From: Luteimonas sp. MC1825 | GTDB lineage: Bacteria > Pseudomonadota > Gammaproteobacteria > Xanthomonadales > Xanthomonadaceae | DNA: 64,000 nt | Assembly (NCBI RefSeq): GCF_014764385.1 | Contig: NZ_CP061714.1 | Span: forward strand, 2,666,001-2,730,000 | Reading direction: 5' to 3' | Part shown: piece after piece, positions 25,647-35,404 of the stretch | How the letters are laid out: every line of letters starts with the position of its first letter | How positions within the stretch are numbered: position 1 is the first letter of the stretch | Made by a program: the position numbers and the translations under genes | Notes under the pieces: model-generated | Databases searched by the model: none | Told to the model about the DNA's origin: nothing | Seen by the model: the letters and a program-made list of their open reading frames with translations, nothing else

Positions 25647-26158
25647 CCACCCCCGATGACGACGGCTGGCAGCCCCTGCCCCGCCGTGCGCGCACCCTGT
25701 TCATGCTCGGCAATGGCCTCGGCTTCGGGCTGCTGGCGCTGGGTTCGCTGATCCCCATCGGCGTGCTGCTGCGCGACACGCAGTGGCTTGCCCTGGGCCT
25801 GGCGCTGGCCAGCCTGGTGCTGCTCCCCGGCTTCGGGCTGTGGCTGGCGCACCGCCAGTTCCGCCACGCGCGCTGGCTGCTCGACGACACCGGCTTCGGC
25901 TGGCGGCGCGGGCGCCTGTGGCACGCCGAAACCCGGGTGCCGCGCACGCGCGTGCAGCACGTCGACCTGAAGCGCGGTCCGCTGGAGCGGCGCTTCGGAC
26001 TGTCGACGCTGGTGGTGCACACCGCCGGCACCCGCGACAGCGCGGTCGCGGTGCAGGGCCTGGATGCCGCGGACGCCGAGCGCCTGCGCGACCGCCTCGC
26101 GCAGCAGGTCGACGACGACGACGGACATTTCGCAGGCGCTGGCGATGTCGACGCCTGA
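25643..26158 (+). CDS. membrane protein with bacterial PH domain (YdbS-like)
   Basis: The 171-residue protein starts at ATG 25643, overlapping the acyltransferase stop by four bases. It has two TM helices (about residues 22-40 and 44-62), followed by a bacterial PH domain (bPH2) with WRRGRLWHAETRVPRTRVQHVDLKRGPLERRFGLSTLVVHTAG split over about 80-130. YdbS/YdbT-type pairs are known in many bacteria; a role in membrane or export stress is suspected but not established. It overlaps the following, larger PH-domain gene by 14 bases and forms one transcription unit with it and the acyltransferase. Confidence 0.82.
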   Translation: MTTPDDDGWQPLPRRARTLFMLGNGLGFGLLALGSLIPIGVLLRDTQWLALGLALASLVLLPGFGLWLAHRQFRHARWLLDDTGFGWRRGRLWHAETRVPRTRVQHVDLKRGPLERRFGLSTLVVHTAGTRDSAVAVQGLDAADAERLRDRLAQQVDDDDGHFAGAGDVDA

Positions 26159-27632
26159 GGCCGAGCGCCGCCTGCATCCCTGGTCGTGGCTGTTCGTGCT
26201 GGTGCAGCAGCTCAAGCAGTTCATCATCCCGCTGCTGGCGCTGGTGTTCGTGGGCCGAGGCGACGGCAACGCGCTGTGGCCGCTGATCGGCGTGGCGGCG
26301 CTGGCGCTGGCCTCGCTCTGGCAGTACTTCACCTACCGCTACCGCGTCGACGATGACCGCCTGGTGGTGCGCGAAGGGCTGCTGGAACGCAAGGTGCGGC
26401 AGATCCCATTTGCGCGCATCCACAACGTCGCCCTGCACCAGTCGCTGCTGCACCGCATGTTCGGCGTGGCCGAGGTGCGCCTGGAATCGGCGGCCGGCGG
26501 CAAGGCCGAGGCCGAGATGCGCGTGCTGCGCCTGGACGAGGCGTTGGCGCTGGAGCGCCTGATCCGCGATCGCGGCGCGGCGTCGCATGTGGGCGGCACG
26601 GCGCAGGCTGAGGCCTCCGCCGATGCCACGCTGCTGCTGGCGCTGCCGACCGCCGAGGTGGTGCGCCTGGGCCTGGCCAGCAACCGCGGCATGGTGGTGG
26701 TGGCGGGCGCGTTCGCGCTGGCCTGGCAGGCATTCCCGGACCGCGCCATGACGCGCCTGGTGCAGGACGCCGGCGAACGCGCCTTCGGCTACGCCAGCCA
26801 CCTGACCATTGGCTGGGCCGGCCAGGCCGCCGCGGTCGCGGGCATCGTGCTGCTGGCGCTGGTGGTGCTGCGGCTCCTGTCGGTGCTGCTGGCGGTGCTG
26901 CAGTTCCACGGCTTCACGCTGCAGGTGCATGGCCGCCGGCTGACGGTGGAACGGGGGCTTCTGACGCGCATCCGCACCAGCGCCTCGCGCCGCCGCATCC
27001 AGGCCTGGACACTGCGTGAAGGCCTGCCGCACCGGTTGCTGCGGCGGCGCGCGCTGCAGGTGGACACCGCGGCCGGCCAGCAGCAGGAAGGCGAGCAGCG
27101 CAGCCTGCGCGAACTGGCGCCCATCGCGACGCCCGACGCCTGCGATGCACTGGTGCGCGACGTGCTGCCCGGCATCGCCTGGCCGCCGGCGGCCTGGCAG
27201 CCGCTGCACCCGCGCGCCTGGCAGCGCCTCATGCTGCCCGGCGTGCTGCTGGCGGCCGTGGCCGCGGCCGTCGCGTACTGGCGCTTCGGCCCGTGGGGGC
27301 TGGTGGCCCTGGCCTGGGCGCCGTGGGCGGTGTACGCCGCGCGCCAGCACGCACGCCGCGCCGGCTACGCCTGCGACGCGCGCCTGGTGGCGGTGCGCGA
27401 AGGCTGGTGGTCGCGCCACTGGCGCTTTGCCGAGATCGACAAGCTGCAGGCGCTGGAGCTGCGCCAGTCGCCGCTGGACCGCCGCTTCGGCATGGCCACG
27501 CTGTGGCTGGATACGGCCGGCGCCGGCGCCATGTCGCCCCCGCTGCGCCTGCGCCTGGTGCCGCTGGCCGAAGCACGCGCGCTGCACGCGCGCCTGGCGC
27601 GCGAGGTCGCGCGGCGGCCGCTGCGCTGGTGA
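26145..27632 (+). CDS. multi-PH-domain membrane protein (YdbT-like)
   Basis: The 495-residue protein starts at ATG 26145 (MSTPEAERRLHPWSWLF), inside the end of the preceding gene. It contains alternating pairs of TM helices and bacterial PH (bPH2) domains, three in total: near residues 60-140 (DDDRLVVREGLLERKVRQIP), near 260-340 (GRRLTVERGLLTRIRTSASRRR) and near 400-480 (VREGWWSRHWRFAEIDKLQALE). This is the standard YdbT architecture paired with a YdbS-like partner. The partners probably form an inner-membrane complex. Function is unproven. It ends four bases before the convergent neighbouring gene, with no terminator between. Confidence 0.85.
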   Translation: MSTPEAERRLHPWSWLFVLVQQLKQFIIPLLALVFVGRGDGNALWPLIGVAALALASLWQYFTYRYRVDDDRLVVREGLLERKVRQIPFARIHNVALHQSLLHRMFGVAEVRLESAAGGKAEAEMRVLRLDEALALERLIRDRGAASHVGGTAQAEASADATLLLALPTAEVVRLGLASNRGMVVVAGAFALAWQAFPDRAMTRLVQDAGERAFGYASHLTIGWAGQAAAVAGIVLLALVVLRLLSVLLAVLQFHGFTLQVHGRRLTVERGLLTRIRTSASRRRIQAWTLREGLPHRLLRRRALQVDTAAGQQQEGEQRSLRELAPIATPDACDALVRDVLPGIAWPPAAWQPLHPRAWQRLMLPGVLLAAVAAAVAYWRFGPWGLVALAWAPWAVYAARQHARRAGYACDARLVAVREGWWSRHWRFAEIDKLQALELRQSPLDRRFGMATLWLDTAGAGAMSPPLRLRLVPLAEARALHARLAREVARRPLRW

Positions 27633-27636
27633 CTGC

Positions 27637-28674
27637 TTACCAGCGGGCCGGACCCCAGTAGCCGATGCGCCGGCGCAGCTTGAACTTGCGCCACCAGTTG
27701 CGCGGCTTGGGCCTGCGGTTGCGCCCGCCGCGCGCGATGAAGGCATCCACCGCCGCCAGCACGCGTTCGCTGCTGCGGCCGTCGCGATAGGGGTGGATGG
27801 CGTCGGCGAATTCACGGATCGCCGCCATCAGCTCCGGCGGCCGCGACAGCGCGCGCTCGATCGCCGGCTCGAAGTCGGCCACGTCGTCGATGTCGATCAG
27901 CTGCGGCCCGGGACGGCGGTTCCTGAACGTCACCACCGGCTTGCCGGTAAGCAGGAACTCGCTGAGCGCGGACGAGGTGTCGGAACACATCATGTCGACC
28001 TGAGGAAACAGCTCGAGGATGTTGTCGTTCTCGGCAAACGTGAGGTGCTGGTTCTGCAGCGCCTTGAACTTCGCCACCGTCTCCGCCGGCATCTTGGGAT
28101 GGAAGGTGACGATCCAGCACCAGCGGCCGTCGCGCGACAGGCGCCTGACTTCCTCGTACAGCGTTTCGGCCGCGCTCCACGATGGCGAGAACGTCGAGTG
28201 GTACAGGATCACCGGCACCTCGCGCACCGGCGGCAGCGCGCCAGCGATCGCGCGCATGAACGGATCGATCTTGGTCCAGCCGGTCTCGGCGACGCTGAAG
28301 TGGCCCTGCGCATCGGCCAGCGCCTGGAAGCTCGCGGTATCGCGCGGGCCCGTGGTGCAGTACAGGTCGAAGAACCCGCGGATGTAGATATGCCGCGGCT
28401 TGCCGGCGTCGAAGCCGTGGAACACTTCCACCTTCACGCCGGGAAAGAAGTGCGGCAGGTGGTTGCCGGGCGTGAACACCGCCTCGGGCCGCCAGCACCG
28501 CACGCCGGCGACGTCGAGCAACACCTCGCCGTCCACCAGGTCCTCGGCCCCCGGCCCGTCGAAGAACCAGGCGGCATGGTCGCCGCGGGCGCGGATGGCG
28601 TCCTGCAGCGGGCGCAGGATCGCCAGCGCGTAGCGCTCGGAGCCATACAGCAGGTAGTGGCGCGGCTCGGTCAT
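27637..28674 (-). CDS. CDP-glycerol glycerophosphotransferase family protein
   Basis: The 345-residue protein has the C-terminal fold of TagB/TagF-type glycerophosphotransferases and related GT-B enzymes, with conserved YHSTFSPSWSAAETLY and CSDTSSALSEFLLTGKPVVTF segments. In Gram-negatives such proteins act in surface polysaccharide or LPS modification, using a CDP-activated substrate; the donor is not known here. It is cytosolic or membrane-associated through basic C-terminal residues (KPRNWWRKFKLRRRIG). It is the downstream gene of a leftward run with GT2 and GT25 genes, suggesting a shared surface-glycan pathway. The N-terminal part is short compared with Gram-positive teichoic-acid polymerases. 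Confidence 0.75.
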   Translation of the reverse strand: MTEPRHYLLYGSERYALAILRPLQDAIRARGDHAAWFFDGPGAEDLVDGEVLLDVAGVRCWRPEAVFTPGNHLPHFFPGVKVEVFHGFDAGKPRHIYIRGFFDLYCTTGPRDTASFQALADAQGHFSVAETGWTKIDPFMRAIAGALPPVREVPVILYHSTFSPSWSAAETLYEEVRRLSRDGRWCWIVTFHPKMPAETVAKFKALQNQHLTFAENDNILELFPQVDMMCSDTSSALSEFLLTGKPVVTFRNRRPGPQLIDIDDVADFEPAIERALSRPPELMAAIREFADAIHPYRDGRSSERVLAAVDAFIARGGRNRRPKPRNWWRKFKLRRRIGYWGPARW

Positions 28675-28710
28675 CGGAGTCGGGTCCTGGATGCGGTGCC
28701 TGGCGGCAGG

Positions 28711-29526
28711 CTAGCGGTCGAGGCCGTGGCGCTGCAGCACCGCGCGCGCCTGCTCGACGGAATCGGGATTGCGCACCATCTCGTAGTAGCGGATGCGCTT
28801 GTAGACCGCGTAGCTCGCGGCGGTGTGCGCCACCACCAGGCCGCGCCAGCCGTCGAGCAGCGCGAGCCGCAGCAGCGCTTCCTTGGCGAAGGATGCGACG
28901 TACACCAGCGGCGCCATCCACACGCGCGCCGGCCGACCTCGCTCCAGCCAGTCGCGGCACTTCAGTTCGGCGTAGCGCAGCACCTTCAGCTGCTTGTGCG
29001 GCAGGGTCGGGTTGTGCAGGTGCTCGAACGGCGCGGCGAAGGTTTCGACGCGGCCATCCCAGCGCAGCGATTCATGCACGCGCGCGTCGCTCCAGCGCGC
29101 GCGCTCACGGTGGTACAGCCGCGCCAGGCGCTCGCCGACCATCGGCCGGTACCAGCGCATCGGCGCGCCCATGTACAGGGTGCGACGGCGCAGGATGCCG
29201 ACCGCGGCGTCGCCCGCGATCACCGCGGGCAGGCTTTCAGCGAGCTCTGCGGCCAGTTCCGGGCTGAGGTATTCGTCGGCGTCGAGGACCAGGATCCACG
29301 GATGGGTGGCCTGGGTAGTGGCGAAGTTGCGCTGCGCGCCGAAGCCCAGCCACTCCTGGTGCACCACGCGTGCGCCGTGGGCGCGCGCGATGGCCACCGT
29401 GTCGTCGTCGCTGCCGCTGTCGATGACCACCTTCTCGGCCGCGAACGGCACGCTGTCCAGGCAACGGGCGATGTTGGCCGATTCGTTGTGGGTGATGACG
29501 ACGAGGGAAAGCGGCAGCACAGACAT
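28711..29526 (-). CDS. family 2 glycosyltransferase (WaaE/KdtX-like)
   Basis: The 271-residue protein is an inverting GT-A enzyme. The nucleotide-binding N-terminus LVVITHNESANIARCLDSV, the IDSGSDDDT segment, and the metal-binding DxD in VLDADEYLS near residue 85 are all present. Sequence style (EKVVIDSGS, EWLGFGAQRNFA) matches LPS core glucosyltransferases of the WaaE/KdtX group. It likely transfers a sugar to the inner core or a surface glycan at the cytoplasmic face of the inner membrane. It lies between the CDP-glycerol transferase-like gene and a GT25 gene, all leftward, with 36-bp and 31-bp gaps. Confidence 0.85.
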   Translation of the reverse strand: MSVLPLSLVVITHNESANIARCLDSVPFAAEKVVIDSGSDDDTVAIARAHGARVVHQEWLGFGAQRNFATTQATHPWILVLDADEYLSPELAAELAESLPAVIAGDAAVGILRRRTLYMGAPMRWYRPMVGERLARLYHRERARWSDARVHESLRWDGRVETFAAPFEHLHNPTLPHKQLKVLRYAELKCRDWLERGRPARVWMAPLVYVASFAKEALLRLALLDGWRGLVVAHTAASYAVYKRIRYYEMVRNPDSVEQARAVLQRHGLDR

Positions 29527-29557
29527 GCCGCCATTCTAGATCACTCCCGCGCCGGCC

Positions 29558-30307
29558 TCAGTCCGGCGGTGCGCTCCGGCGCAGGCGCGCAGGCAGGTTG
29601 TGCAGGAACCAGCGCAGGCTCAGCCAGGCGCGGTAGGCCTCGCGCGTCACCCACCCGGTCACGCTCACGCCGGCCTTTTTCCTGCCATCGACCCGGATGG
29701 TCGAATCGAATGCGTTGCCGCCGGACACCACGCCGGGCTTGAGGCCCAGGCACTCCACGCCGTGCAGCCACGCCAGGTCCATGTAATCGTCGACCGGCAG
29801 TACCCACTCAGTGGCATGGCGCAGGAATCGCTCCGCCGCCGCCGGGGTCAGGTAGTAGCCCAACGTGCACATCGGGCTGCGCCAGTAGCGATGCAGGACG
29901 AAGCCCCCGAAGCGTCGCCAGGGCACGCTGGCCCGGTTGGCCGCGTGCAGGCGGAAATACCCGACCTCCGCGGGTACCAGAGGCAAGGCATGCAGCAGTT
30001 CCGGAAAGCGCGGGTCCAGAAGGATGTCGTCTTCGAGAACGATCATCGGCTTTCCGCTTGCGACGCACTGTTGCCAGAGCAGGTAATGGCTGGCCCAGCA
30101 GCCTATTTCGCCCGGCCGGAACGGCCTGCCCTTGCGGGCCTGCCGCTTGCCGGCATGAACCCGCGCGAACAGGGGATGGGAAGCGCCGCCATCCACGGCC
30201 TCGAAGAACGTCAGCGACAATCCCAGCGCGGCAGCCTGCGCTTGCATCGATGCGCGGCGCTCGGTCGAGCGCGGCAAATTGACCACATGCAGCGCCAAAT
30301 CCGTCAC
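29558..30307 (-). CDS. family 25 glycosyltransferase (LPS biosynthesis)
   Basis: The 249-residue protein matches GT25 beta-1,4-galactosyltransferase-like LPS enzymes: N-terminal ALHVVNLPRSTERRASM, and MIVLEDDILLDPRF with the metal-binding EDD near residue 95. The start is set at GTG 30307 because family members begin a few residues before the NLPRS motif and AGGA lies 10 bases upstream; the frame is also open to a GTG at 30361. It forms a leftward run with the GT2 and CDP-glycerol transferase-like genes and is divergent from the FkbM methyltransferase. The sugar and acceptor cannot be read from the sequence. Confidence 0.82.
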   Translation of the reverse strand: MTDLALHVVNLPRSTERRASMQAQAAALGLSLTFFEAVDGGASHPLFARVHAGKRQARKGRPFRPGEIGCWASHYLLWQQCVASGKPMIVLEDDILLDPRFPELLHALPLVPAEVGYFRLHAANRASVPWRRFGGFVLHRYWRSPMCTLGYYLTPAAAERFLRHATEWVLPVDDYMDLAWLHGVECLGLKPGVVSGGNAFDSTIRVDGRKKAGVSVTGWVTREAYRAWLSLRWFLHNLPARLRRSAPPD

Positions 30308-30497
30308 GCAGCGTGCGTCCTGCACCAATGACGGCACTCGAATGCCAGGGAATCGCTCCACTTGTTATACATTCGGCACCACTGAATGTGCGCGTACAAG
30401 CCAGGCGGATCGGCCACGGGCATGCAGCATACCCGCACCATGCGTGACCGCGCATCCCGGCCAAGCGCATGAAAGGAAGACCACGACAGGAAACACC

Positions 30498-31271
30498 ATG
30501 CTGCGGAAAATCAGAACGTATCTCACGGCCGCGGGGCTTCCGGGAATCCTGGCTGCCGCACGAGCCGGCGCCACGAACTCGGTCGTGAAGCTGGAGCTGA
30601 AGAAGAGCCACCTCAGGCACCCGATTCTGCTGCGCATCCCCTCGTCGGACGTGCCGACGTACCGGCAGGTCTTCATCGACCAGGAATACGCCTTCCATAC
30701 GGAAAGGGCGCCCGAGGTAATCATCGACGCGGGCGCCAACATAGGCCTGGCATCGGTTTATTTCGCGAACAAGTACCCTGACGCGAAGATCATCGCCATC
30801 GAACCCGAGGAGAGCAATTTCGAGCTCCTGAAGGAAAACACATCCTCCTATCCGAACATCATTCCCCTCCAGGCCGCGCTGTGGAACAGGAACGAGGAAA
30901 TAAACCTGGTGGATCCGGGACTCGGAAAATGGGGCTTCATGACCGACGGGAAGCAGTCGTCCGGTGAATCGCCGGGCAACGTCTGCCACGCGGTCAAGGC
31001 CATGACCGTCGACAGGATCATCGAGGATTACGGCCTCGAGAGAGTGAACATCCTGAAGGTGGACATCGAAGGCGCGGAAAAGGAAGTCTTCTCCGACACT
31101 TCCGCGTGGATCGACTCGGTCGACTCGATCATCGTGGAGCTCCATGAGCGCATGAAGCCAGGCTGCAATCGCAGCTTCTACGCTGGCTCGAACGGATTCG
31201 ACCACGAATGGAGCCAGGGGGAAAACGTCTATCTGTCCAGGTGCGGCTTCCCGATAACGCGTCTCGACTGA
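30498..31271 (+). CDS. FkbM-family SAM methyltransferase
   Basis: The 257-residue protein has a class I SAM-binding motif VIIDAGANIGLASVYF near residue 75, a following acidic strand (IIAIEPEESNFELL), and the FkbM-typical ILKVDIEGAEKEVF near 185. It probably O-methylates a sugar or other metabolite; such enzymes often sit in surface-glycan clusters, as here beside GT25 and GT2 genes. The start at ATG 30498 follows GACAGGAAAC. Codon use is visibly less GC-rich than in the neighbours (many AAG, AAC, ATC and some AAA), suggesting later acquisition. It is convergent with rsmB. Confidence 0.85.
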   Translation: MLRKIRTYLTAAGLPGILAAARAGATNSVVKLELKKSHLRHPILLRIPSSDVPTYRQVFIDQEYAFHTERAPEVIIDAGANIGLASVYFANKYPDAKIIAIEPEESNFELLKENTSSYPNIIPLQAALWNRNEEINLVDPGLGKWGFMTDGKQSSGESPGNVCHAVKAMTVDRIIEDYGLERVNILKVDIEGAEKEVFSDTSAWIDSVDSIIVELHERMKPGCNRSFYAGSNGFDHEWSQGENVYLSRCGFPITRLD

Positions 31272-31294
31272 CGTTAGCCTGCCACGCGCCGAAT

Positions 31295-32587
31295 TCAGCC
31301 GGCGCCCGTCAACCGGGCGTAGAAGAAGCCATCCATGCCCTGTTCGCCCGGCAGGCGTTGCCGCCCGGGACCGGCGGCATGGCCATGGCGATCGTCGAGC
31401 GGGTCCGCGTGCGCATCGGGGGTGCGGGCGAGAAAGGCCGCGACCTGTCGTTCGTTTTCGTCCTTCAGGATCGAACAGGTCGCGTACACCAGCACGCCGC
31501 CGGGCTTCAGCACCTTCCAGCACGCGTCCAGCAATCGCCACTGCAAGGCGATCAGCGAAGCCAGGTCTTCGGGGCGGCGATGCAGCAACACGTCCGGTTG
31601 CCGGCGGACGATGCCGGTCGCCGAACACGGGGCATCGAGCAGCACGGCGTCGAACGGCGTGCCGTCCCACCAGCTGGCGGTGTCGCAGGCATCGGCGGCG
31701 CGCAGTTCGGCACCGGCGCCGACGCCGATGCGCGCCCAGCCTTCGCGGACCTTGCCGAGGCGCGCGGGGTCGATGTCGAGGGCGACCAGGCGCAGGCCCG
31801 GGTCGCGCTCCATCAGCTGCGCGGACTTGCCGCCGGGCGCCACGCAGGCGTCGAGCACGCGTGCACCTGCGGCGGGTGCGAGCACGTCGGCGACCCGCTG
31901 CGCGGCGCCGTCCTGCACCGACAGCACGCCCTCGGCGAAGCCGGGCAGCATGGCCACCGGCAGCGACCCTTCGATGCGCAGCGCGTCGGGCATGCCGTCC
32001 ACCGCGGCGGCGTCGATGCCGGCTTCGCGCAGGCGGGCCAGGCTGGTGTCGCGGTCGCCGCGCTGGCGGTTGACCCGCAGCCAGGTGGGCGCGGGCAGCG
32101 CGCTGGCGGCGAAGATCGCGTCGGCATCGGCCGGCCAGTCGCCGCGTACCTGGTCGCGCAGCCATGCCGGCCAGGCCGCATCCGCGGCCACCGCCGGCAG
32201 GCCTTCGCGCTGCGCGCGGCGCAGCAGGGCGTTGACCAGCCTGGCCTGGTGCGCGCGGCCGATGAGGCGCGCGGCATCCACCGTGGCGGCGAGCGCGGCG
32301 TGCGGCGCCAGGCCAAGCGGATCGAGCTGCGCGAAGCCGGCGTGCAGCAGTGCGCGCAGGTCACCGTCGCGCTGGCCCAGCGGCTTGGGGATCCAGGCCG
32401 CCAGCGCGGCATCGGCGCGCGCGTGCTGGCGCAGCGCGGCGAAGCAGATCGCTTCCACCAGGGCGCGGTCGCGGGTGTCCGGCAGCGGGGGCAGGGCCCG
32501 GGCGAGCTCCGTCTTCAGCGAGCGGCCACGGTTGAGGACCGCGTCGAGCACGCGCGCGGCGCTGGCGCGCGGCTCGGCACCGCTCAT
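31295..32587 (-). CDS. rsmB: 16S rRNA (cytosine-967-C5)-methyltransferase
   Basis: The 430-residue enzyme methylates C967 of 16S rRNA with SAM. It has an N-terminal NusB-like helical RNA-binding domain (about 1-140) and a C-terminal Rossmann methyltransferase. The SAM motif is [14 protein letters not shown] (245-257). Both catalytic cysteines are present: C321 in DAPCSATG, and C371 in [12 protein letters not shown]. It is the last gene of a def-fmt-rsmB operon, overlapping fmt by four bases (ATGA). This order is conserved in gammaproteobacteria. Confidence 0.96.
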   Translation of the reverse strand: MSGAEPRASAARVLDAVLNRGRSLKTELARALPPLPDTRDRALVEAICFAALRQHARADAALAAWIPKPLGQRDGDLRALLHAGFAQLDPLGLAPHAALAATVDAARLIGRAHQARLVNALLRRAQREGLPAVAADAAWPAWLRDQVRGDWPADADAIFAASALPAPTWLRVNRQRGDRDTSLARLREAGIDAAAVDGMPDALRIEGSLPVAMLPGFAEGVLSVQDGAAQRVADVLAPAAGARVLDACVAPGGKSAQLMERDPGLRLVALDIDPARLGKVREGWARIGVGAGAELRAADACDTASWWDGTPFDAVLLDAPCSATGIVRRQPDVLLHRRPEDLASLIALQWRLLDACWKVLKPGGVLVYATCSILKDENERQVAAFLARTPDAHADPLDDRHGHAAGPGRQRLPGEQGMDGFFYARLTGAG

Positions 32588-33501
32588 GGCGCGAGGTCGC
32601 GGCGGGCGTTGAGGAAATCGGCGGCGGTGATCGCGCGGCCGCCTTCGCGCTGCAGCACGCGGATGCGCAGCGCGCCGTCGCCGCAGGAGACATCGATGCC
32701 GTCACGGCCGGCGGCGAGCACGCGGCCGGGGGCGACGCCGTGCTCCAGCGCGAGCGCGACCGCGCCGTGGATGCGCAGGCGCTCGCCGGCCAGCGTGGCC
32801 TCGGCCATCGGCCAGGGGTTGAACGCACGCACCTTGCGCGCCAGCACGTCCGCCGGCTGAGACCAGTCGAGGCGCGCCTCGGCCTTGTCGAGCTTGTGCG
32901 CATAGGTGACGCCGGCGACGGGCTGCGGCTGCGCCACCGGGCGCATGCCGGCGCGCAGCAGGCCGAGTCCGTCGGACAGCACCTGCGCGCCGAGTCCGGA
33001 CAGGCGATCGTGCAGCTGACCACCGGTCTCGTCCTCGCCGATGTCCAGCGTCTGCGACAGCAGCACCGGACCGGTGTCGAGGCCCTTCTCCATCTGCATC
33101 AGGCACACACCGGTCTCGGCGTCGCCGGCTTCGATCGCACGCTGGATCGGCGCCGCGCCGCGCCAGCGTGGCAGCAGCGAGGCGTGCACGTTCCAGCAGC
33201 CGAGCGCCGGGATGTCGAGGATCTTCTGCGGCAGCAGCAGGCCGTAGGCGACGACGACCATGAGATCGGGCTTCAGCGCGCGCAGCGTGTCGCGCGCCAG
33301 CAGGTTTCTCAGCGAATCCGGCTGCAGCACGGGTATCCCGCGCTCCAGCGCCTCGCGCTTGACCGGCGAGGCCTGCACGCCGCGGCCGCGACCGGCGGGC
33401 CGGTCGGGCTGCGTGTACACCGCCACCACCTCGCCGCGGGCGCAGGCCGCGCGCAGCGCGGGCACCGCGAAGGCCGGGGTGCCGGCGAAAACGATGCGCA
33501 C
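32584..33501 (-). CDS. fmt: methionyl-tRNA formyltransferase
   Basis: The 305-residue enzyme formylates initiator Met-tRNA using 10-formyl-THF. The N-terminal catalytic domain has the family start [17 protein letters not shown] and the motif [20 protein letters not shown] (the catalytic Asn-His region) near residue 108. The C-terminal domain is an OB-fold for tRNA binding. It starts 3 bp after the def stop and its end overlaps rsmB, as usual for this operon. Length is typical. Confidence 0.97.
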   Translation of the reverse strand: MRIVFAGTPAFAVPALRAACARGEVVAVYTQPDRPAGRGRGVQASPVKREALERGIPVLQPDSLRNLLARDTLRALKPDLMVVVAYGLLLPQKILDIPALGCWNVHASLLPRWRGAAPIQRAIEAGDAETGVCLMQMEKGLDTGPVLLSQTLDIGEDETGGQLHDRLSGLGAQVLSDGLGLLRAGMRPVAQPQPVAGVTYAHKLDKAEARLDWSQPADVLARKVRAFNPWPMAEATLAGERLRIHGAVALALEHGVAPGRVLAAGRDGIDVSCGDGALRIRVLQREGGRAITAADFLNARRDLAP

Positions 33502-33504
33502 GGC

Positions 33505-34020
33505 TCAGTCGCCCTGCCGGCGGAGCTTGTCGTACTTCTTCAGCGCGCGTTCGCGCTTGAGCGGCGAGAGGTGGTCGATGAACAGCTTGCCGTCGAGGTG
33601 GTCGACCTCGTGCTGCACGCAGGTCGCGAGCAGGCCGTCGACCGCCAGCACGAACGGCTTGCCATGGCGGTCGAGCGCTTCCACTTCGATGCCGTCGGCG
33701 CGCGTGACATCGGCGAAGATGCCCGGGATCGACAGGCAGCCTTCCTGGTGCACGCGCAGTTCCGCCGAGCGCTTGCGGATCACCGGATTGATGAACACCA
33801 GCGGCTGTTCGTGGCCATCGGTGACATCGACGATCATGAAACGCTCGTGCACGTCGACCTGCGTGGATGCCAGGCCGATGCCCGGCGCGGCATACATGGT
33901 CTCGAACATGTCGTCGAGCAGGCGCTGGAATGCGGCGTCGCCGGTGCGGTCCGCGCCGACGTCGGCGGCGACCTTGCGCAGGTGCGGATGCGGGAGTTCG
34001 AGGATCGGGATCAGGGACAT
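33505..34020 (-). CDS. def: peptide deformylase
   Basis: The 171-residue metalloenzyme removes the N-formyl group from nascent proteins. Three motifs are seen: motif 1 is GIGLASTQ (consensus GxGxAAxQ with one A-to-S change), motif 2 is EGCLSIPG with the metal Cys, and motif 3 is QHEVDHLDG (HExxH). Start [18 protein letters not shown] is typical. First gene of the def-fmt-rsmB operon, divergent from the LysM gene with 134 bp between starts. Confidence 0.97.
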   Translation of the reverse strand: MSLIPILELPHPHLRKVAADVGADRTGDAAFQRLLDDMFETMYAAPGIGLASTQVDVHERFMIVDVTDGHEQPLVFINPVIRKRSAELRVHQEGCLSIPGIFADVTRADGIEVEALDRHGKPFVLAVDGLLATCVQHEVDHLDGKLFIDHLSPLKRERALKKYDKLRRQGD

Positions 34021-34109
34021 GGCGGTAAAGGGTGGCAGCCGTCACAACCGTGCGGCACGGTCGATCATTGTAACGCCGGCAGGCTTGCGCCGGGTTGGCA
34101 CCTGTGGTC

Positions 34110-34115
34110 TATAGT
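34110..34115 (+). promoter_or_regulatory. possible -10 element upstream of the LysM gene
   Basis: TATAGT lies 39 bp before the LysM ATG. A TTGCGC at suboptimal distance is the only -35 candidate. The strong site AAGGGGACAG just before the ATG sets translation. Confidence 0.35.
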
Positions 34116-34154
34116 GCCCGCGCTATATGGGGAAATCTCCAAGGGGACAGGTAG

Positions 34155-35327
34155 ATGGCCGGCAAGCTTCAGCGCCTTTCGAACGCGCTACGCACGGGTA
34201 TTGCGGTAGCGATGCTCACAGTGACCACGTTCGCGGCAGCCCAGGGGCTGCGTGGCGACCACCCGGACACGTATGTCGTGCAGCGTGGTGACACGCTCTG
34301 GGACATCGCGGGGCAGTTCCTGCAGAAGCCCTGGCTGTGGCCGGAGATCTGGCAGGCCAATCCGCAGATCCGCAATCCGCACCTCATCTATCCGGGTGAC
34401 GTGATCAGCCTGGCGTACCTCAACCGCGTCGGCCTCACCGCCGGCCCGCGGACCGAAGGCGCGCCTATCAACGCCATCCCGCTGTCCGAGGTCGAGCCGT
34501 TCCTCAAGGACCTGCGCATCGTCGACGGCTTCGACCACATGCCCTACGTGGTCGGCCTCGAGGAAGACCGCCTGCGCGCCTCGCGTGGCCAGGTGGCCTA
34601 CGTGAAGGGCCTGGCCGGTGCCAGCCCGGGTGCCCGCTACACCGTGCTGCGCCCGACCGTTCGCTATACGCACCTGCTGCGCGCGGGCCTGTGCTGCGAC
34701 ACCTTCGGCCGTGACGACCTCGACGCGACCGGCCGCCACCAGGTCGACTGGGGCCGCTACTGGGCCAACGTGGTGATGCCCGACAAGGGCCAGGAAGTGC
34801 TGGGCCACGAGCTGATGCGGGTGACCGCCGGCACCGTGACCCGCGGCGAGGTGGACGGCATCCAGGCCAGCACCCTGCTGCTCGACGAGGAGGGCCGCGA
34901 GGTCCGCATCGGCGACCGCCTGGTGCCGGTCGACGTGCAGCCCTACGACCTGCAGTTCTTCCCGCACCCGCCTGCGCAGCAGACCGCGTATGGCAAGGCG
35001 CGCGTGCTCGCGGTCACCGACATGCTGACCTCGGGCGGTCCGCGCGACGTGGTGGCGCTGTCGGTCGGCGCCCGCGAGGGCGTCGACAACGGCACCGTGT
35101 TCTCGATCTGGCGCGAAGGCACCAACACCATCGACCGCGTGCACAAGGGCCTGGACCGCGACGAGGACACCGTGTTCTTCGAGAACAAGGTGCGCCTGCC
35201 CGACGAGTTCTCCGGCCACGTGATGGTGTTCCGCACCTTCGACCGCGTGAGCTACGGGCTGGTGATGGACAGCATCAAGCCGAGCCGCGTCGGCTACCAC
35301 CTGAAGCACCCCGACGCGACGCACTGA
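34155..35327 (+). CDS. secreted LysM peptidoglycan-binding protein
   Basis: The 390-residue protein starts with a signal peptide (KLQRLSNALRTGIAVAMLTV, cleavage near TFAAAQG), so it is exported. A LysM domain follows at about 37-85 (TYVVQRGDTLWDIAGQF, then NPQIRNPHLIYPGDVISL), which binds peptidoglycan. The remaining 300 residues are a conserved beta-rich domain often found with LysM in gammaproteobacteria (YgaU/LysM family, sometimes called Lys domain/BON-less), of unknown function. It is divergent from def and followed by a strong terminator before dprA. This lysM // dprA-smg-topA arrangement with def-fmt is common in the group. Confidence 0.88.
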   Translation: MAGKLQRLSNALRTGIAVAMLTVTTFAAAQGLRGDHPDTYVVQRGDTLWDIAGQFLQKPWLWPEIWQANPQIRNPHLIYPGDVISLAYLNRVGLTAGPRTEGAPINAIPLSEVEPFLKDLRIVDGFDHMPYVVGLEEDRLRASRGQVAYVKGLAGASPGARYTVLRPTVRYTHLLRAGLCCDTFGRDDLDATGRHQVDWGRYWANVVMPDKGQEVLGHELMRVTAGTVTRGEVDGIQASTLLLDEEGREVRIGDRLVPVDVQPYDLQFFPHPPAQQTAYGKARVLAVTDMLTSGGPRDVVALSVGAREGVDNGTVFSIWREGTNTIDRVHKGLDRDEDTVFFENKVRLPDEFSGHVMVFRTFDRVSYGLVMDSIKPSRVGYHLKHPDATH

Positions 35328-35356
35328 CGGCGGGGGGTTTCCCCGACCGGTCCACG

Positions 35357-35384
35357 CGACGGCGCCCGAGGGCGCCGTCGTTGT
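35357..35384 (+). terminator. terminator after the LysM gene
   Basis: Perfect 10-bp stem CGACGGCGCC / GGCGCCGTCG with a CGAG tetraloop at 35357-35380, followed by TTGTTT. Confidence 0.8.
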
Positions 35385-35404
35385 TTGCGCGCCACGCTGG
35401 TGCC

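Noticed and set aside
27016..29742. A 908-residue rightward open frame over PH-domain and glycosyltransferase genes
   Set aside because: Runs antisense to the CDP-glycerol transferase-like and GT2 genes and out of frame with the PH gene; composition is not protein-like.
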